Source: Cylindrodendrum hubeiense
Lineage: Eukaryota; Ascomycota; Sordariomycetes; Hypocreales; Nectriaceae
Length of the DNA: 64,000 bases
Direction: 5' to 3'
NCBI GenBank assembly: GCA_014621425.1
Contig: JAANBB010000105.1
Span: 41,806 to 105,805, forward strand
Shown in pieces: positions 32,444 to 43,348 of the stretch (positions within the stretch are counted from its first letter, which is position 1; each line of letters starts with the position of its first letter). Made by a program: the position numbers and the translations under genes. The notes beneath the pieces were generated by a model. That model had not been told where the DNA came from. It was given only the letters and a program-made list of their open reading frames with translations, and made no database searches.

Positions 32444-34272
32444 TTCCCGGCTTGAAGATAATGAGTTCCGCATTCTAGGTCTAGAACCAGGAGCTATGCA
32501 TGATGGAATTAAATGCAGGGTACACATCTGCAAGCACTTTGATGAAATTCCGTATCGGGCGCTGTTGAATGCCTGGGGTGATCGAAGAACGGTCGAGACG
32601 GTCCAATGCAATGGACAGACCATTGGAATAGGATCTAAGCTTCATCAAGCACTAGTCCACCTAAGGGATCGCTATCATAAAGAATTATTTGGATTGACGC
32701 ATTGTGTATCAATCAAGATGACTTCAATGAGCGAGGCCACCAGGTTCGAAGTATGAAGACTATATATGCCAAAGCTAGACAGGTTTTGGTTTGGCTGGGG
32801 CAGGAAGATGAGGCTTCCTGGAAATAATCTCAACCTTTGAGAATATCCAGAGTGGCATCATTTGAGTCTGCACTTGGGTTCACACCGTCTGATCAATTTG
32901 AGCTGACCAGTGACTGGGAAACAATCGGGTTCAACTTTGCTATCACAGAAAATAAAGGCCACCTTCTAGCAGCAGACTTGATCTCTCTGACAACTCTTCT
33001 AGAGAGGCCATGGTTCAGGCACTTGTGGGTTCTCCAGGAAGGCACTCATGCAAAGCGAGTTACTCTGCTTGCTGGCAGATGCAGCATTGACTGGGAGCTC
33101 CTTGCTTGGCCAATTAGGGACATATACCACTCCGGCTTGATCCTGGGTTCTTTCACGAAAACGGCCCAGATTTGTTCCTTGGCTGTCGTTGAGATGGAGA
33201 ACATGAGACAATCTCAACAATCTTCTACGTCCAAAAATCAGCGAGGCTTACTCTCTATCTTATTGGCTACTCATGCAGGAGAATGTTCGGATATACGAGA
33301 TAAGATATACGCCGTTCTCACCTTGGCAAGCGACTACGACGTGGATCGCAATGTTGACGATTTTGGGCTGGATTATCATTTCAGTCCAGGGGAGGTCTCT
33401 ATAAGATTCGCACGATCGTGTATTGCCCGAGGAAACTTGGAAATCCTTTCCTGCACAGCAAGAGCCGAAGCTGCAGCGAGCGGGGAATTTAAAGGATTGT
33501 CATTATGGGTGCCAGACTGGACGAGAATTGATAATGAAACTCCATTTATCCGATATCAGGACCAAATTCGATTCAATGCAAGCCTTGGCCTCTGAATCTT
33601 AGTTTCTGATAGTCCCAAGGTGACAGAGGACAACAAACTAATCCCGTTTAGAGCCGCGGTTGACGTTGTGAAAAAGGTTGGGCCTCTCTCGACTTTCAAA
33701 GAAAGTGGGATCTACCACAAACGTCCAGAAGAACTCGATCAAGTCTTATTTGCCAACGGAAAATGGCTATATGACTGTCAGGACCTATGCTGCTCGACTC
33801 ACCGGGACGGGCTATCCAACTACAACCACAGGGAAGCATTCTGGAGAAGCATGACAGCTGGATTAACAGGCGAAGGATAAGATGCCCCTAAAGATTTTAG
33901 CTTGTGGTTCCAGAAATATCTACAATTGCTAGGCCAGATATATCTGTCAACCCGGTCAGATTTGAAGGATAATTCTGACCCAGGAGGTATGCCAGCCTCG
34001 CATATGAAAACTTACGATAACCAAACGCGGCTGCAAAGCGATGCTATTGAATCCGCGGTACTTATGTAGGCCTCAAAAAGACGCTTTACTGTAACTGAAG
34101 GTGGGATGATGGCATTGGTTCCGAACACCACCAGGGGGGGGATGTCATTATTGTCATTGCCGGTTGTAGAGTGCCACATGTCTTTAAGAAAGTTCTACCA
34201 AGTTCTAGTCAGTATTATAGTGTTCTTGGGGAGGCATTTATTGCTAAATTAATGGATGGACGATTTCTTCAG
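32444..34272 (+). pseudogene. Decayed HET (heterokaryon incompatibility) gene
   Basis: In order, the fragments are: an early HET block (YSRLEDNEFRIL and the later AWGDR), a frame change near 32,680, then the HET core [18 protein letters not shown] and VWLGQEDEA in another frame, a stop, and a long open segment 32837-33595 with ERPWFRHLWVLQE, the second HET motif. Another frame break and a 33620-33880 segment follow, and the C-terminal box RFTVTEGGMMALVPNTT, which shifts inside a run of G at about 34,131-34,140, continues as a GEAFIAKLMDG-type end. At least three frameshifts and a stop prove decay. HET proteins trigger a death reaction when genetically different hyphae fuse. The remnant lies near another HET relic and a WD40 relic. 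Confidence 0.82.
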
Positions 34273-35040
34273 TCATACATAGAGAATCAAAACAAAGCTG
34301 GGAAAGAACTTAATAAGTCATTATTTAAGTATTTTCTATTTATATAGGTCTTATAGTTTATTATATTGTGTGTGGGAATGGCACAGAGATGGTCAGAGAC
34401 CTAACAACCAACCCACCCAAAACAGATGATGTGACCGTGGTGATAACAGCACAATGGCAATGCGTCCGCAATGTCGGTAAGGGCGTAGATAAAGACTCTC
34501 AAAGTGACCAAAGTAGACCAGCCTGATCGATACCATCAATTAGCATCATCTGATCAAACGGTCCTCAATACAATGCCGCAAGAATGGGCCAAAAAGAGCG
34601 TAAATTCGTTGTGCTGGAAAATCATATGCTAGATGACCATGACGGTGCTAAAAGGTTGAGAATCCGGATGAATCTGACCGCGATCCCTCAATCCTACCCT
34701 GCAGCTCACAATGACTGACTAATAGACCTTATCCAATAGCCTCAATGCCTGCTGGAATGACCTAGAAAGGATATCCCGACCTCAAAATGGACTTACATCA
34801 TGACTGGCACACATGCTAGCCAAGAATGCCTTTATAGGCATTCTACCCCGGAAGACCTGCTATCCCTAACACAATATTTTACCTTAAATTAAAACCTCTT
34901 AAAATATTCATTAGATACTATAACCTGTATATACTATATATATTACGTAAATTAAAATTATTAATGAGAATTGATAATACTAACTATTATTTAAAAAGGA
35001 GAGTATTTAACTGAAAGATCTCTGTACGAATTTGAGGTTC
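34273..35040. other. AT-rich spacer between HET and WD40 relics
   Basis: This is AT-rich (especially 34,860-34,990) with no recognisable frame. It resembles the other degenerate blocks and may be mutated repeat sequence. Confidence 0.5.
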
Positions 35041-35420
35041 AAGAATATCAGAACAATCACATCAGTGACCTATTATTCTCGCCGGACTAAAATGTTCTAC
35101 TCTCCATCTCAACGGGTCACGATATACTAATGATCTGGAATCCGATATCGGGCAGACAGAGAGCAAGAATAAAAGGTAAGTTTTCGGTAGCCGTATTTTT
35201 ACCAACCTCGGAGCTGATTGCAGCTGGCAGCAAAGTAATCATCAAAATTTGGCGGGTTGGCACTGTCGAACAGATTTAGACAATCCATTCCAAGAGGACA
35301 ATGTTTATCACTGGCCTTTTCACCCGACTCGACCCAGTTCGTATCAACAACCTTCCGAAAGGAGGAGGTGATATTATGGGACATCCATAGTGGTACACTT
35401 TTACATTTCAGCGCTGGTCG
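35041..35420 (+). pseudogene. WD40-repeat remnant, probably of a STAND/NLR-type gene
   Basis: Blades of a WD40 propeller can be read in shifting frames: a first with LIWNPISGRQ, a second with ELIAAGSKVIIKIWRVG and a third with SLAFSPDSTQFVSTTF ... VILWDIHSGTLLH. The frame changes between them and stops occur, so no continuous protein exists. No NACHT domain was found in the window. In fungi such repeats often form the sensor part of HET-E/HET-D type incompatibility proteins, which fits the nearby HET relics. Confidence 0.6.
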
Positions 35421-36583
35421 GGAGTTCGGTCAGTCAAGCGTAGTGGCTGTTGCAACTGACTCGAGCCTTGGAACAGCGTTAAAAAGAAAAGTGAAAAATT
35501 ATAGAGGGGTATCCTTGAATTTCAAGGCTCCAAGTTTACCATGCATGATGAGAAAGTGGTTATTCGAGGAGATGAAACTGAGTTGGGTTAGGAATCAGCC
35601 AAGGCTTTGGGGCTTTGCATTGACAAGCCACTTAGCGTAAATATCCACGTTAGAGCTTTTATGATGATGGTCGGGGCTTTGGCATCCAATTCTAGGCCTG
35701 CTACTTTGACATGCTATGTGGCAGCCGAGATAATCATGTGTCCGAGCAGCATCCTTCATGATGGTGGCCCAACTAGGCCTAGCGGAGTCTGTGAAGCCAA
35801 TTATCCTTTGCAATCCAGCCTGTCAAATGATATGCGAAGTGGAAGATGAGTCTCCATAAACGAGCCCCATCAAGCAGCATGATAATCGATTCAGTTGTTG
35901 ACGATGGAAGCTCTTGGTTTATATCAACTGAGGGTCTTGAGCTCATATTTTATAGAGGAATCTAGACTAACATGTCGGCTCTGATCCGCAGCTGGTCCGA
36001 CTGTAGAGTCGGTTCCGCTACTTGGGCCCCATCTATGTGATCACTCACGCCCGGTGGGAAGTTAATCTTGGAAGCTAACTAAACTAAAAAGATTTCCTGC
36101 ACATTTATGCAGAGCGCGGCTTTCTCACTCTCGGAATGCCATCGTCACTGGTTTTGGAAACAGGAATGACAAAGTGGCACCACTAACAAAATACAATAAT
36201 TAGCTACTGACTGAGCAATGACCTGAGTCTATGGGTTCTCGATTAATTGATGAAACTCACTGTCATGGGAGGGCAATTCCGTGGTTTGGGTGATATGTCA
36301 CATCCAGAGGTCTAGAAACTCTGCTATGGACTTTGCCTGCCGCGACATCCCTGATAACATTGGTAAGATATATGTAACTAGCTCGGCTGGTGCTATTCAC
36401 ATACCTTAGATATAGGTGACATATTGCCCTGGCTTCAGACCCTGAATAGCTCCACATTTCTGGTTATAAGAAGCAGCTAGATGCCCGCACCACAAGCCAC
36501 AGTGTTATTCCATTAGTAGTCGTAAAATTATGTATTGGGATGATCTAGCAGCCAATACTGTTAAAAGAACCCTTGCACTAAAA
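35421..36583. other. Intergenic, no feature seen
   Basis: This is a 1.16 kb gene-free stretch. Short frames of up to 80 codons exist but have no family signature, and part may be decayed continuation of the WD40 gene. Confidence 0.45.
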
Positions 36584-37317
36584 TCAGACCCAGGTTAGCA
36601 ACCACCAGGCTGCAAGGGCTCCATATATGCTGAAAAATGCCGAGATTGAGCAACTGGAAATCGAGATCGTTGATGCGAGCGAGGTTGTCACTGTCGGTAT
36701 TTCCGCGGTGGTAGTAGTATTGGACTCGGTGGACAGAGAGACAGGGACCTCAATGAACAGGGTTACATTGTGGATTAAAAACTCGGACGAGGGGTTGGGG
36801 CAGTTCTGTTGGACCGATAGATAGGTGTTTTCGAGCTCATCGGTATAGGTGAATGAGTGATTGGAAGTGATTTGGAGGGTCGAAAAGGTGGGCAACAGTT
36901 TTCCGACCCAGACGATGGTGTCGTTTAGGATCACGCTCATCTGACAAAGCTTGGAATCTTTGAGGTCGGACCGTGGAGCTTTACCGGAACGTGGATCGAA
37001 GCTCTCCTGAGGATTTGAAATCTCGATCCCGACAGTGACTTGGATAGCGTCTCCATCTTCGGCGTCGGCGGGGAACGTGGCAGGGACCGTGAAGTTGGCA
37101 GTATCTAACGGCGAGGCAAACATTCGGCTGTTCGAAATCGGGGTCAATAATCTGCGCTTGGTCACAGGGAGGAGGCATCGGCTCACATCAAAGTTCCATT
37201 GTAAAAAGTCGCAGTGTTGCTCAATATGGCACCAGTGAGATTTTGCGTCGCACTGTTCTGGGTGGCTCCGATAGTGGACAAGAAGCACACGCAAATGAGG
37301 GCACTGAGGTTTTTCAT
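36584..37317 (-). CDS. Secreted, probably GPI-anchored surface protein
   Basis: Exons 37187-37317 and 36584-37127 are joined across a 59-bp intron (GTGAGC donor, CAG acceptor) into 224 residues. It begins with a signal peptide (MKNLSALICVCFLSTIGATQ) and has many N-glycosylation sequons (for example NLT, NGT, NFT). It ends with a Ser/Thr-rich segment and a hydrophobic tail (SAFFSIYGALAAWWLLTW), the pattern of a GPI signal. The middle is a beta-type domain with VPATFPAD and four cysteines. No family could be named. Such proteins sit in the fungal wall or outer plasma membrane. The start is the first ATG of the signal peptide. Confidence 0.7.
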
Positions 37318-38543
37318 GATGATAAAGACTCCAAACACTAGGGACGCAAAAACGATTTCCAGAAAATTCAAATCTTGCGGTAGATAATTCACACATGTGG
37401 GAGACGCGGTCATTTATTATTGTGATTGCAAACCACGCAGCAAGGGTATCCAATTTGTTCGGCATGATTTCCCAATCTTGATAGGCTTTCCGTACTCGCT
37501 ACTCCTTAATGAAAGGCTATATCTCGCAATGCGGCCTAAAGAAGCTTAGGGTTTAATCTTAATTGGCGACCCATGCTCTGCGGGTCCCATCAATTTGAAA
37601 CGCTTCATTGGCGTTGGTTAGGATAGTGCCATCTTGTGACCCTTGGCGCATCTGTCATCCGATTGTTAGATTGGTCCTGATCCTGATCAATCTATCCCTT
37701 GATCCTTTAGACTGTTTCAGCCACATCCGATGTGTGAAAATACCGTTGCGCTAAATAACCTTCCCCGCGCAGCATCCACTTACCTCATTCAATGGAGGCC
37801 GATGAAGGATCTCAATGATCGGATCAACTTCTTGGAGATTTACATGATAAAATAGCTCACATTTGCCAACTGCGTGCGGCTGGATCTACCGCATGCTGGA
37901 TAGTGTGCATCTCATGGAAGACAATTCAGCATCCGGTCGCATAGGATCGCTACAGTCAGTGTGCGGCATTAGCTTGGGGGTTGGCGAATTGACGTTATGG
38001 ACGGGGTCACGCTCGGTGAGGGTGAGGTTTGTCTTTATTTGACGATTTTCCGGGTGGGCGGGAGGTGTATATTAACTAGTCAGATGGTGTTCTTCTAGGT
38101 CTATTTGAGAGGGACAGCAGTGTTAGGGGACCCTGGAGGTGAAGTGAGGATCTTGGTATGGTAGGATGGTCAGAGATTGAACTTGTCATGACCATAACGT
38201 AGGCCTGTTGCGATATCGTCGACAAGACCGAGGTATCCAATCGAGAGGCGGCGTCCTCGTTGTCGGTATTAGAGGAAATAGGGCATCCATCAGGCTCAGG
38301 ATCGGTCGGTGTCTGTGTCAGAAACCTGGTATTTTTCTCAAAGGTGACCTTGTTCTTTCCGTCACCGTCTCTTCGATGACGATCGAGATTACGGTCGTTT
38401 CGTTGGGGCTTATCATAGCGGCGATCACTGGAATCCTGAGCCTTGCGGTTGATTTGGCAGTGGTGGTAGCGATCGGCACGGCGTCAGTACCAAGAGGCCA
38501 ATTGTCAATAAAAATCTCCTAGACTTGGTGCACTGATGCAAGT
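37318..38543. other. Intergenic, no feature seen
   Basis: This is the promoter region of the surface protein gene and the 3' flank of the NADAR gene. One open frame (38208-38522, plus) is hydrophobic but lacks any support. Confidence 0.45.
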
Positions 38544-39188
38544 TCAACGCCAATGATGCCAATGATCTTGCATCTCAGCCTCTTCTGCGTGCCGTAGACG
38601 CTCTCGCACCGCCATCAGCGCCTTGCCAAGTCGGTTCTCCCCCCAGTGGATCTGGTGGTTCATGGCATGTTTCTCTGAATACCCAATTCCCCAAACCCGA
38701 TCTCTCGACGCCGCCTCGCACAGTAGCCTGTCCCCCGTGGCCAGCAGCTTGCGCCTGAGATGTATGTTCTGACCGAATTTTGCCATGTTGCCGGCCTCGA
38801 CGACCAGGCTCTTGATGGGGCGCCAATTTTGTTCTGTGAAACCGACAGTCAACTTGCCAAGACGTTTTTGCTCCTTGGGGTTGTCGCTCGCGAGAACCCG
38901 GGTTTGCCTGTCCGTGTCTTCGAAGTGCGCTGCCTTGCAGTACATCATGAATTGTTCAGAGCAGTTGAATTTGATATCGAGATCTGGGTCATCGCTTGTG
39001 GTTCTTGTGGTGTGGCCGACGAGACGGAATATCTCATCGCGGGAGACGGTGAAGGTGCAGGGATACCACTGGCAGAACTCGCCATGGGTGGCATTCGGCA
39101 TATAGAAGAAGAGAGGTCCTGGCTTAGCCTTCGAACCCTTGGGGAGTTGTTCTTGCTGGTGAACCTGGCAATTCTTTCTACGCGGCAT
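38544..39188 (-). CDS. NADAR family protein (YbiA/DUF1768-like)
   Basis: A single exon gives 214 residues. The NADAR fold is recognised by LSQWYP-like FCQWYPCTF near residue 40, SEQFMMYCKAAHFED, LGKLTVGFTEQNW, GNMAKFGQN, LLATGDRLLCEAASRDRVWGIG and GKALMAVRERL, in the family order. Known members are N-glycosidases that remove ADP-ribose from modified guanine (DarT-type nucleobase ADP-ribosylation), or, in YbiA, cleave a riboflavin-pathway intermediate. Bacterial genes often appear in defence islands. The N-terminus here has 45 extra basic residues. The catalytic residues by family analogy are the Glu in SEQ and an Asp or Trp in DRVWGIG. It is located between a surface protein gene and HET relics. 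Confidence 0.88.
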   Translation of the reverse strand: MPRRKNCQVHQQEQLPKGSKAKPGPLFFYMPNATHGEFCQWYPCTFTVSRDEIFRLVGHTTRTTSDDPDLDIKFNCSEQFMMYCKAAHFEDTDRQTRVLASDNPKEQKRLGKLTVGFTEQNWRPIKSLVVEAGNMAKFGQNIHLRRKLLATGDRLLCEAASRDRVWGIGYSEKHAMNHQIHWGENRLGKALMAVRERLRHAEEAEMQDHWHHWR

Positions 39189-39785
39189 GGTAGGAAGATG
39201 GCCTCTGAGATGTTGCTCAAAGCTATATCCGGGTATCGGTAAAATGTTGATATATCAACATCCAATATGATATGTTTAGGTAAACAATTCAAGATACGGT
39301 AACTAGGTTGTAGGCAGCTTTAAATACCTGAGATGGTAGTGAGTCACTAGGTATGTATGCTAAGTTGACAGTTCTTTGTCCGATTTAACTTTGCCCGAAA
39401 TATGATTTATCCGTGAAGGTTAAAATGGCAACCTTGATGGTTAACCTTCGATAAGTTCAACCGAATATCAGCTGCCGAGAAGGAGGCCTGCGAGAAGATA
39501 GAGTGGGAGACTTTTGGAAATGATTCCAGACACTGCTATATAAACTCATTAAAATTCAGTATCCGGAGATCGACCTCCTTACTGCTCTTGAAAAGCCAAT
39601 AAGTAAAGTAAAGGCTGTTTGAAACCCTAATTTAGATGAGAAACATAATCTGATTATTTTAATACTTGAGTAAATACTACCACAGTCTAAGATTTAAGTA
39701 AAATTAGAAATACCACAAGATTAATATTACAAGATGACTGGGCATTCCCGAGAGACATTCGAAAACCTGTGCCTGTTCATCGAAT
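39189..39785. other. AT-rich spacer
   Basis: This is AT-rich with several runs of A or T and no coding signal. It is the promoter region of the minus-strand NADAR gene on its left side. Confidence 0.5.
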
Positions 39786-40600
39786 ATGGCTTTTCTGGTA
39801 GACCAAACTCATGAGACCACCCCGATTCTCAAGTCGACCGCTCCTTATGTCATCCGCTACCAACGAGGAGAACAAACCCCGAGGTTTGAGCCGAGGTATG
39901 AGACTTTATCTTACATTTGGGCATCTTCGGAAAATCTTGTGGAAATTCAAGTGTTCCACACTAACAGTCCCGGTTCCCGAGAGTCGGCCACGATGCAGCT
40001 TGGTCGCAATTTGCACCCGCGCTAAAGCAGGTTCGGTACCCCGGCCGTCCTCACACGCTATTCATAGACGCAATATACATCAACCAAGGCGATATCAACG
40101 AACGGAACGCGCAGATCAAGCGTATGTGAGCTATCTACTCGCTCGCTGCTCGGGTTGTTGTCAAGGTTGACCCGGAAGCGGACGATAGCACACATACACT
40201 GTTTACCATCGGCCACTTGGGGGCCCAGGTCGAGTTTACTGTGGAAGGCTTCGAGGCTGACGCACCGGGAGCAAGTGAGCCGAAGTGGTACAAATCACCA
40301 TCTCGCATGCCATACGATGCCCGAACTTGGTCGTCATTGACAGCGCTCCTAGGTCGGCCCTGGTTCAGCCGCGTATGGGTCATTCAAGAGGTCCTACTTG
40401 CCAATCCCCGGACCCATCGTCCAGTGCGGTGGCGCGTGCGTCCCTTGGTCAGCCTTCCGCCAAGCCGTTCTGATCCTGAACCAAAAGCAAGAACTGCCCG
40501 CTGAGCTGCGCAACCTGGAATACTTGAACGATGCCTACCAAGGCAGCCAGTCTAGCTCTATGGACGGTCTTGCAGACTTAAAATTGCGCATACTAGAATA
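39786..40600 (+). pseudogene. Second decayed HET gene (truncated)
   Basis: The ATG at 39786 opens a HET domain N-terminus with YETLSYIWASSE. One base is missing at about 40,018. The next frame reads TLFIDAIYINQGDINERNAQIKRM and meets a TGA where a serine codon is expected. A third segment holds LLGRPWFSRVWVIQEV, the second HET motif, then another frame change follows. Only the first half of a HET protein is present. It is not identical to the HET relic at 32444-34272, so the two are not a recent duplication. Confidence 0.8.
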
Positions 40601-40828
40601 AAACTCATAGCGAATTCACTCCAACATTTCCCATCTCAGCTCAGCTTATCTCATCAGTCTCCGTGCCATAGCCCAAATGAATTCAGCCATCCGCTCCCCA
40701 GAAAATGACGCTGAAAATTACATTGGGCTGCAGCTTGAATCTTCATGTAAATGATGTGACTCGCCAATCTCTTACTAGTCTTCGCAATAGCTGTCAAGCT
40801 AGTGGAATCCTCTAGACAGCCACGAATT

Positions 40829-41216
40829 CTACGAAGAAGCTTCTGTAACCTTCGCTTCCTCCGCCTCGACATTGCTGGGTGTCACATCAGATTCAGAGTC
40901 CTCACTCTCAGACTTCTGACATCGGGGGTGACACGGGTCGATATATTCACAAGTACAGTAATCTGTGCACGTTCGGTAATGCGAGATGAGGTGCGACGTG
41001 GCAGCGCACCGAGCATTTCCCTCCCAGTAGCAAAAGTGGTAGGCTGGACCTGTGGAACAATTCAGAGCATAATTATTCCGTTTCTCATTTGTCGGAGCTG
41101 CCAAGACGCAACAAACGCCGAGTGCGAGGGCCAATCCTGAGATTGATGCCTAGACTATGAAGATATTAGCGATTGTTCTCATTAATCGTTATGCTCCTTG
41201 TTGAACTCACCTTCAT
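40829..41216 (-). CDS. Small cysteine-rich secreted protein
   Basis: Exons 41211-41216 (codons for Met-Lys only) and 40829-41149 are joined across a 61-bp intron into 108 residues. The mature N-terminus follows a signal peptide (MKASISGLALALGVCCVLAA). The body then has eight cysteines (NCS, FCY, RCA, TCT, YCT, TCE, PCH, RCQ) and ends in an acidic tail. No known fold could be named. The small size, secretion signal and paired cysteines are those of fungal effector-like or antimicrobial proteins. The function is unproven and the locus is next to HET relics. The tiny first exon could be missed by automated prediction. Confidence 0.75.
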
Positions 41217-42877
41217 GATTATGCGAAAGATGTTTATCGAGGCAAAAAATAGGTATGGAGGTTTAGAAAACCGATGTGAAGCGGATTAAGCTCCGTAGAT
41301 ATGTGTGGGTGATGTGTTGCAACCATCAGCCAGTTTCTTCCAGGAAATCTGCCCCCATCATCGCTTAGAATCATCGCCCTGAACCCCCGGAAGTTGCGGT
41401 TACAGCCGCTTCTGCCCCAGATCCCAAAAACACATCCTCATTCTTTTCCCCTCTCCTTTGTCTCTCACGTTCTCTCTCTTTTCCTTGTCTCTTTTCCTTA
41501 TCTCTCTCGGCAGTCGGAAGGCTCGGTCGTAAGGTCGGGTTCGAAGACGCGCCGCGCTGTACAGCAGCCTCGAAAGTGGTTTTCCCCCTGATTCCCTCAA
41601 AATCGGTCGCTATTGCAGTCGTCGGGCTGCGCCCTGGATATCCGCTGACGGATGCCGGGCCCGAAATAATAGGTCAAATAGGGCCGTTTAATTGCTAGAT
41701 GGAAGAGGAAGAAGGATCACAATCTCGGCTCGCGTGGAAGGATATTAGTCTCACACGTGATACGGACTGCGGGTCCGAGGCACGGGCCCATCGGGCCCGT
41801 GGCCCCGGTCCCGGGTCGGTCTTAGCAAGCCGCCGGCTCCGGCCGAAGCTAGCTACCCTGTACCTAGATTCTTTAGCTGTAGACACCAGCCTAGCACGTC
41901 GTCTTGCCCATAGGGGATTCTGTGGGCACCTCCAGTGCCCTCACGACGGTAATAATACAACAACAACAACATGTTGCAACCATCACTGAGACGGGGGATC
42001 CCCGATTTAAACCCTCGCTGAAGATTCATGGACGCATCTCCGCCGTCTTTTCCGGGTTCGGTTGGTGATTTCAAGGTAGATCGACGCGTGACGCATTGAA
42101 CTTGCGGTGGTGTGATTGTTGGTGACAGGCAAACACTACCTGAATGCCGCATAGATAAGAGCTAGGCTCTGGTCATACATTTTGTGTTGGTTCGACCCGA
42201 CTACTGGCCCCATGCTAATCTTGCATCTCGATGTTTGCTCGACCCAAATACATGTCCCATGGCTCGACCGTGGTCATGATCTTTGATACTGGCTCGACTT
42301 GAGTACCATGGTCCCAACTCTGCAGATAGCTACCTATTGACTTTATTTGCGCTTTATTGTAGCTTAATGCGACGCCCATAGTTCAATTTCGTATACAGCC
42401 AAAACCATCCGTTCGCACGAGAGCCGGCTACACGCCTCTTAGCACCCCCCTGTAATAGAATATCATGCTGGTTCGATACGAGAACCGGTAGCACGGCATT
42501 TTGCCTCCTGTATTGCAGCATGATGTTGGTCGAATACGAGAACCGGCTACGCGGCACCTTTCCTCCTTCCATATTGGACCAAGATGTTGGTCCAATGTTT
42601 GCCTTTTCAGCTTCTCCAGCACCTTGACCTCAACAATAAAGCTTGTGATGCCGAGGATGCTTTCAAATGAAATTGCTGTACAGTCCTGGAATTTGCACTG
42701 AGAGTCATTTCCATCACTTGTAGCATTTCGCAACTTCAACTCCTCGTTCCCCCCGTGTCTAGAAACATCCAAAGGACTAGACACCACTTATACATTACTT
42801 CAGACCTATAGACAACAAAAAGTCCATCTATTCTTCTTCTTTTGAACTTCTTCTCGAGTTTCCATCCTCTTCCGACG
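41217..42877. other. Intergenic with low-complexity and tandem repeat tracts
   Basis: No gene was found. Contents: a pyrimidine-rich tract at 41,445-41,515 (runs of ctctct and ttcctt), a short (caa)n run at 41,958-41,972, a GC-rich segment with several gggcccg words around 41,655-41,830, and a degenerate 61-bp tandem repeat at 42,370-42,590. The 3' end would hold the promoter of the gene at 42878. Confidence 0.5.
42370..42590. repeat. Degenerate 61-bp tandem repeat
   Basis: At least two clear units and one diverged unit repeat the pattern atgttggt(c/t)cgatacgagaaccgg followed by gcacggca or gcggcacc and a cctcct segment, ending with tattgcagcatg or tattggaccaag. Units begin near 42,466 and 42,526. 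An older copy with gagccggctacacg starts near 42,400. It lies upstream of the gene at 42878. Confidence 0.55.
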
Positions 42878-43348
42878 ATGGAAAGTGCCCGTGAAACAAG
42901 AGCCATTGGCGACACGGGAGAGTTGCCAGAACCAGCCCTGATTATCCATCCCTCCCCAGCTCAGGAATGGACGCTCAGCGGCTATCCAGTGGTGGATGGC
43001 CAATACCTTGACGGCGCCTCCGGAGCTATCAAGACAATCGCTGTGAACGAGGAATTCATCTCCGGTCCTCCATCCCTCGACATCTACTGGCACAATCGTA
43101 TGCTGACTGGCCGCGACGACCAGTTCTTTAGCATAGGTATGAGTGGCTTTGTGGACGTTACAGAGTACGTGAGACGTATGGGTAACTTTATTGCCAAGGG
43201 ATCTTGTGTTATTATGGTGCTCAATGTCACCAAATTTTCTGTTAATGTGGTCGTTGCTACTGAGCTATCAAGAGATGAGATGATGGGCAGGTTGAAAGAG
43301 TATGGACTTTGTTCTCCTCATAGAGATTTCAAGGATCAGACTCAGTAA
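42878..43348 (+). CDS. Unknown small protein
   Basis: The single open frame from the ATG at 42878 gives 156 residues. I do not recognise it. The first 25 residues are polar, and the rest looks globular with alternating strands (IKTIAVNEEFISG, SLDIYWHNRM, CVIMVLNVTKFSVNVVVATEL) and a helix near YVRRMGNF. A signal peptide is absent. The frame can be read 36 bp further upstream without a better start. It precedes the 43858-45221 deaminase-like gene by 0.5 kb but runs in the opposite direction, tail to tail. Confidence 0.6.
   Translation: MESARETRAIGDTGELPEPALIIHPSPAQEWTLSGYPVVDGQYLDGASGAIKTIAVNEEFISGPPSLDIYWHNRMLTGRDDQFFSIGMSGFVDVTEYVRRMGNFIAKGSCVIMVLNVTKFSVNVVVATELSRDEMMGRLKEYGLCSPHRDFKDQTQ

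Noticed and set aside
37152..37186. 35-bp intron as the first intron of the GPI-type protein gene
   Set aside because: It is shorter than fungal introns usually are; using the next in-frame CAG gives a 59-bp intron and the same reading frame.
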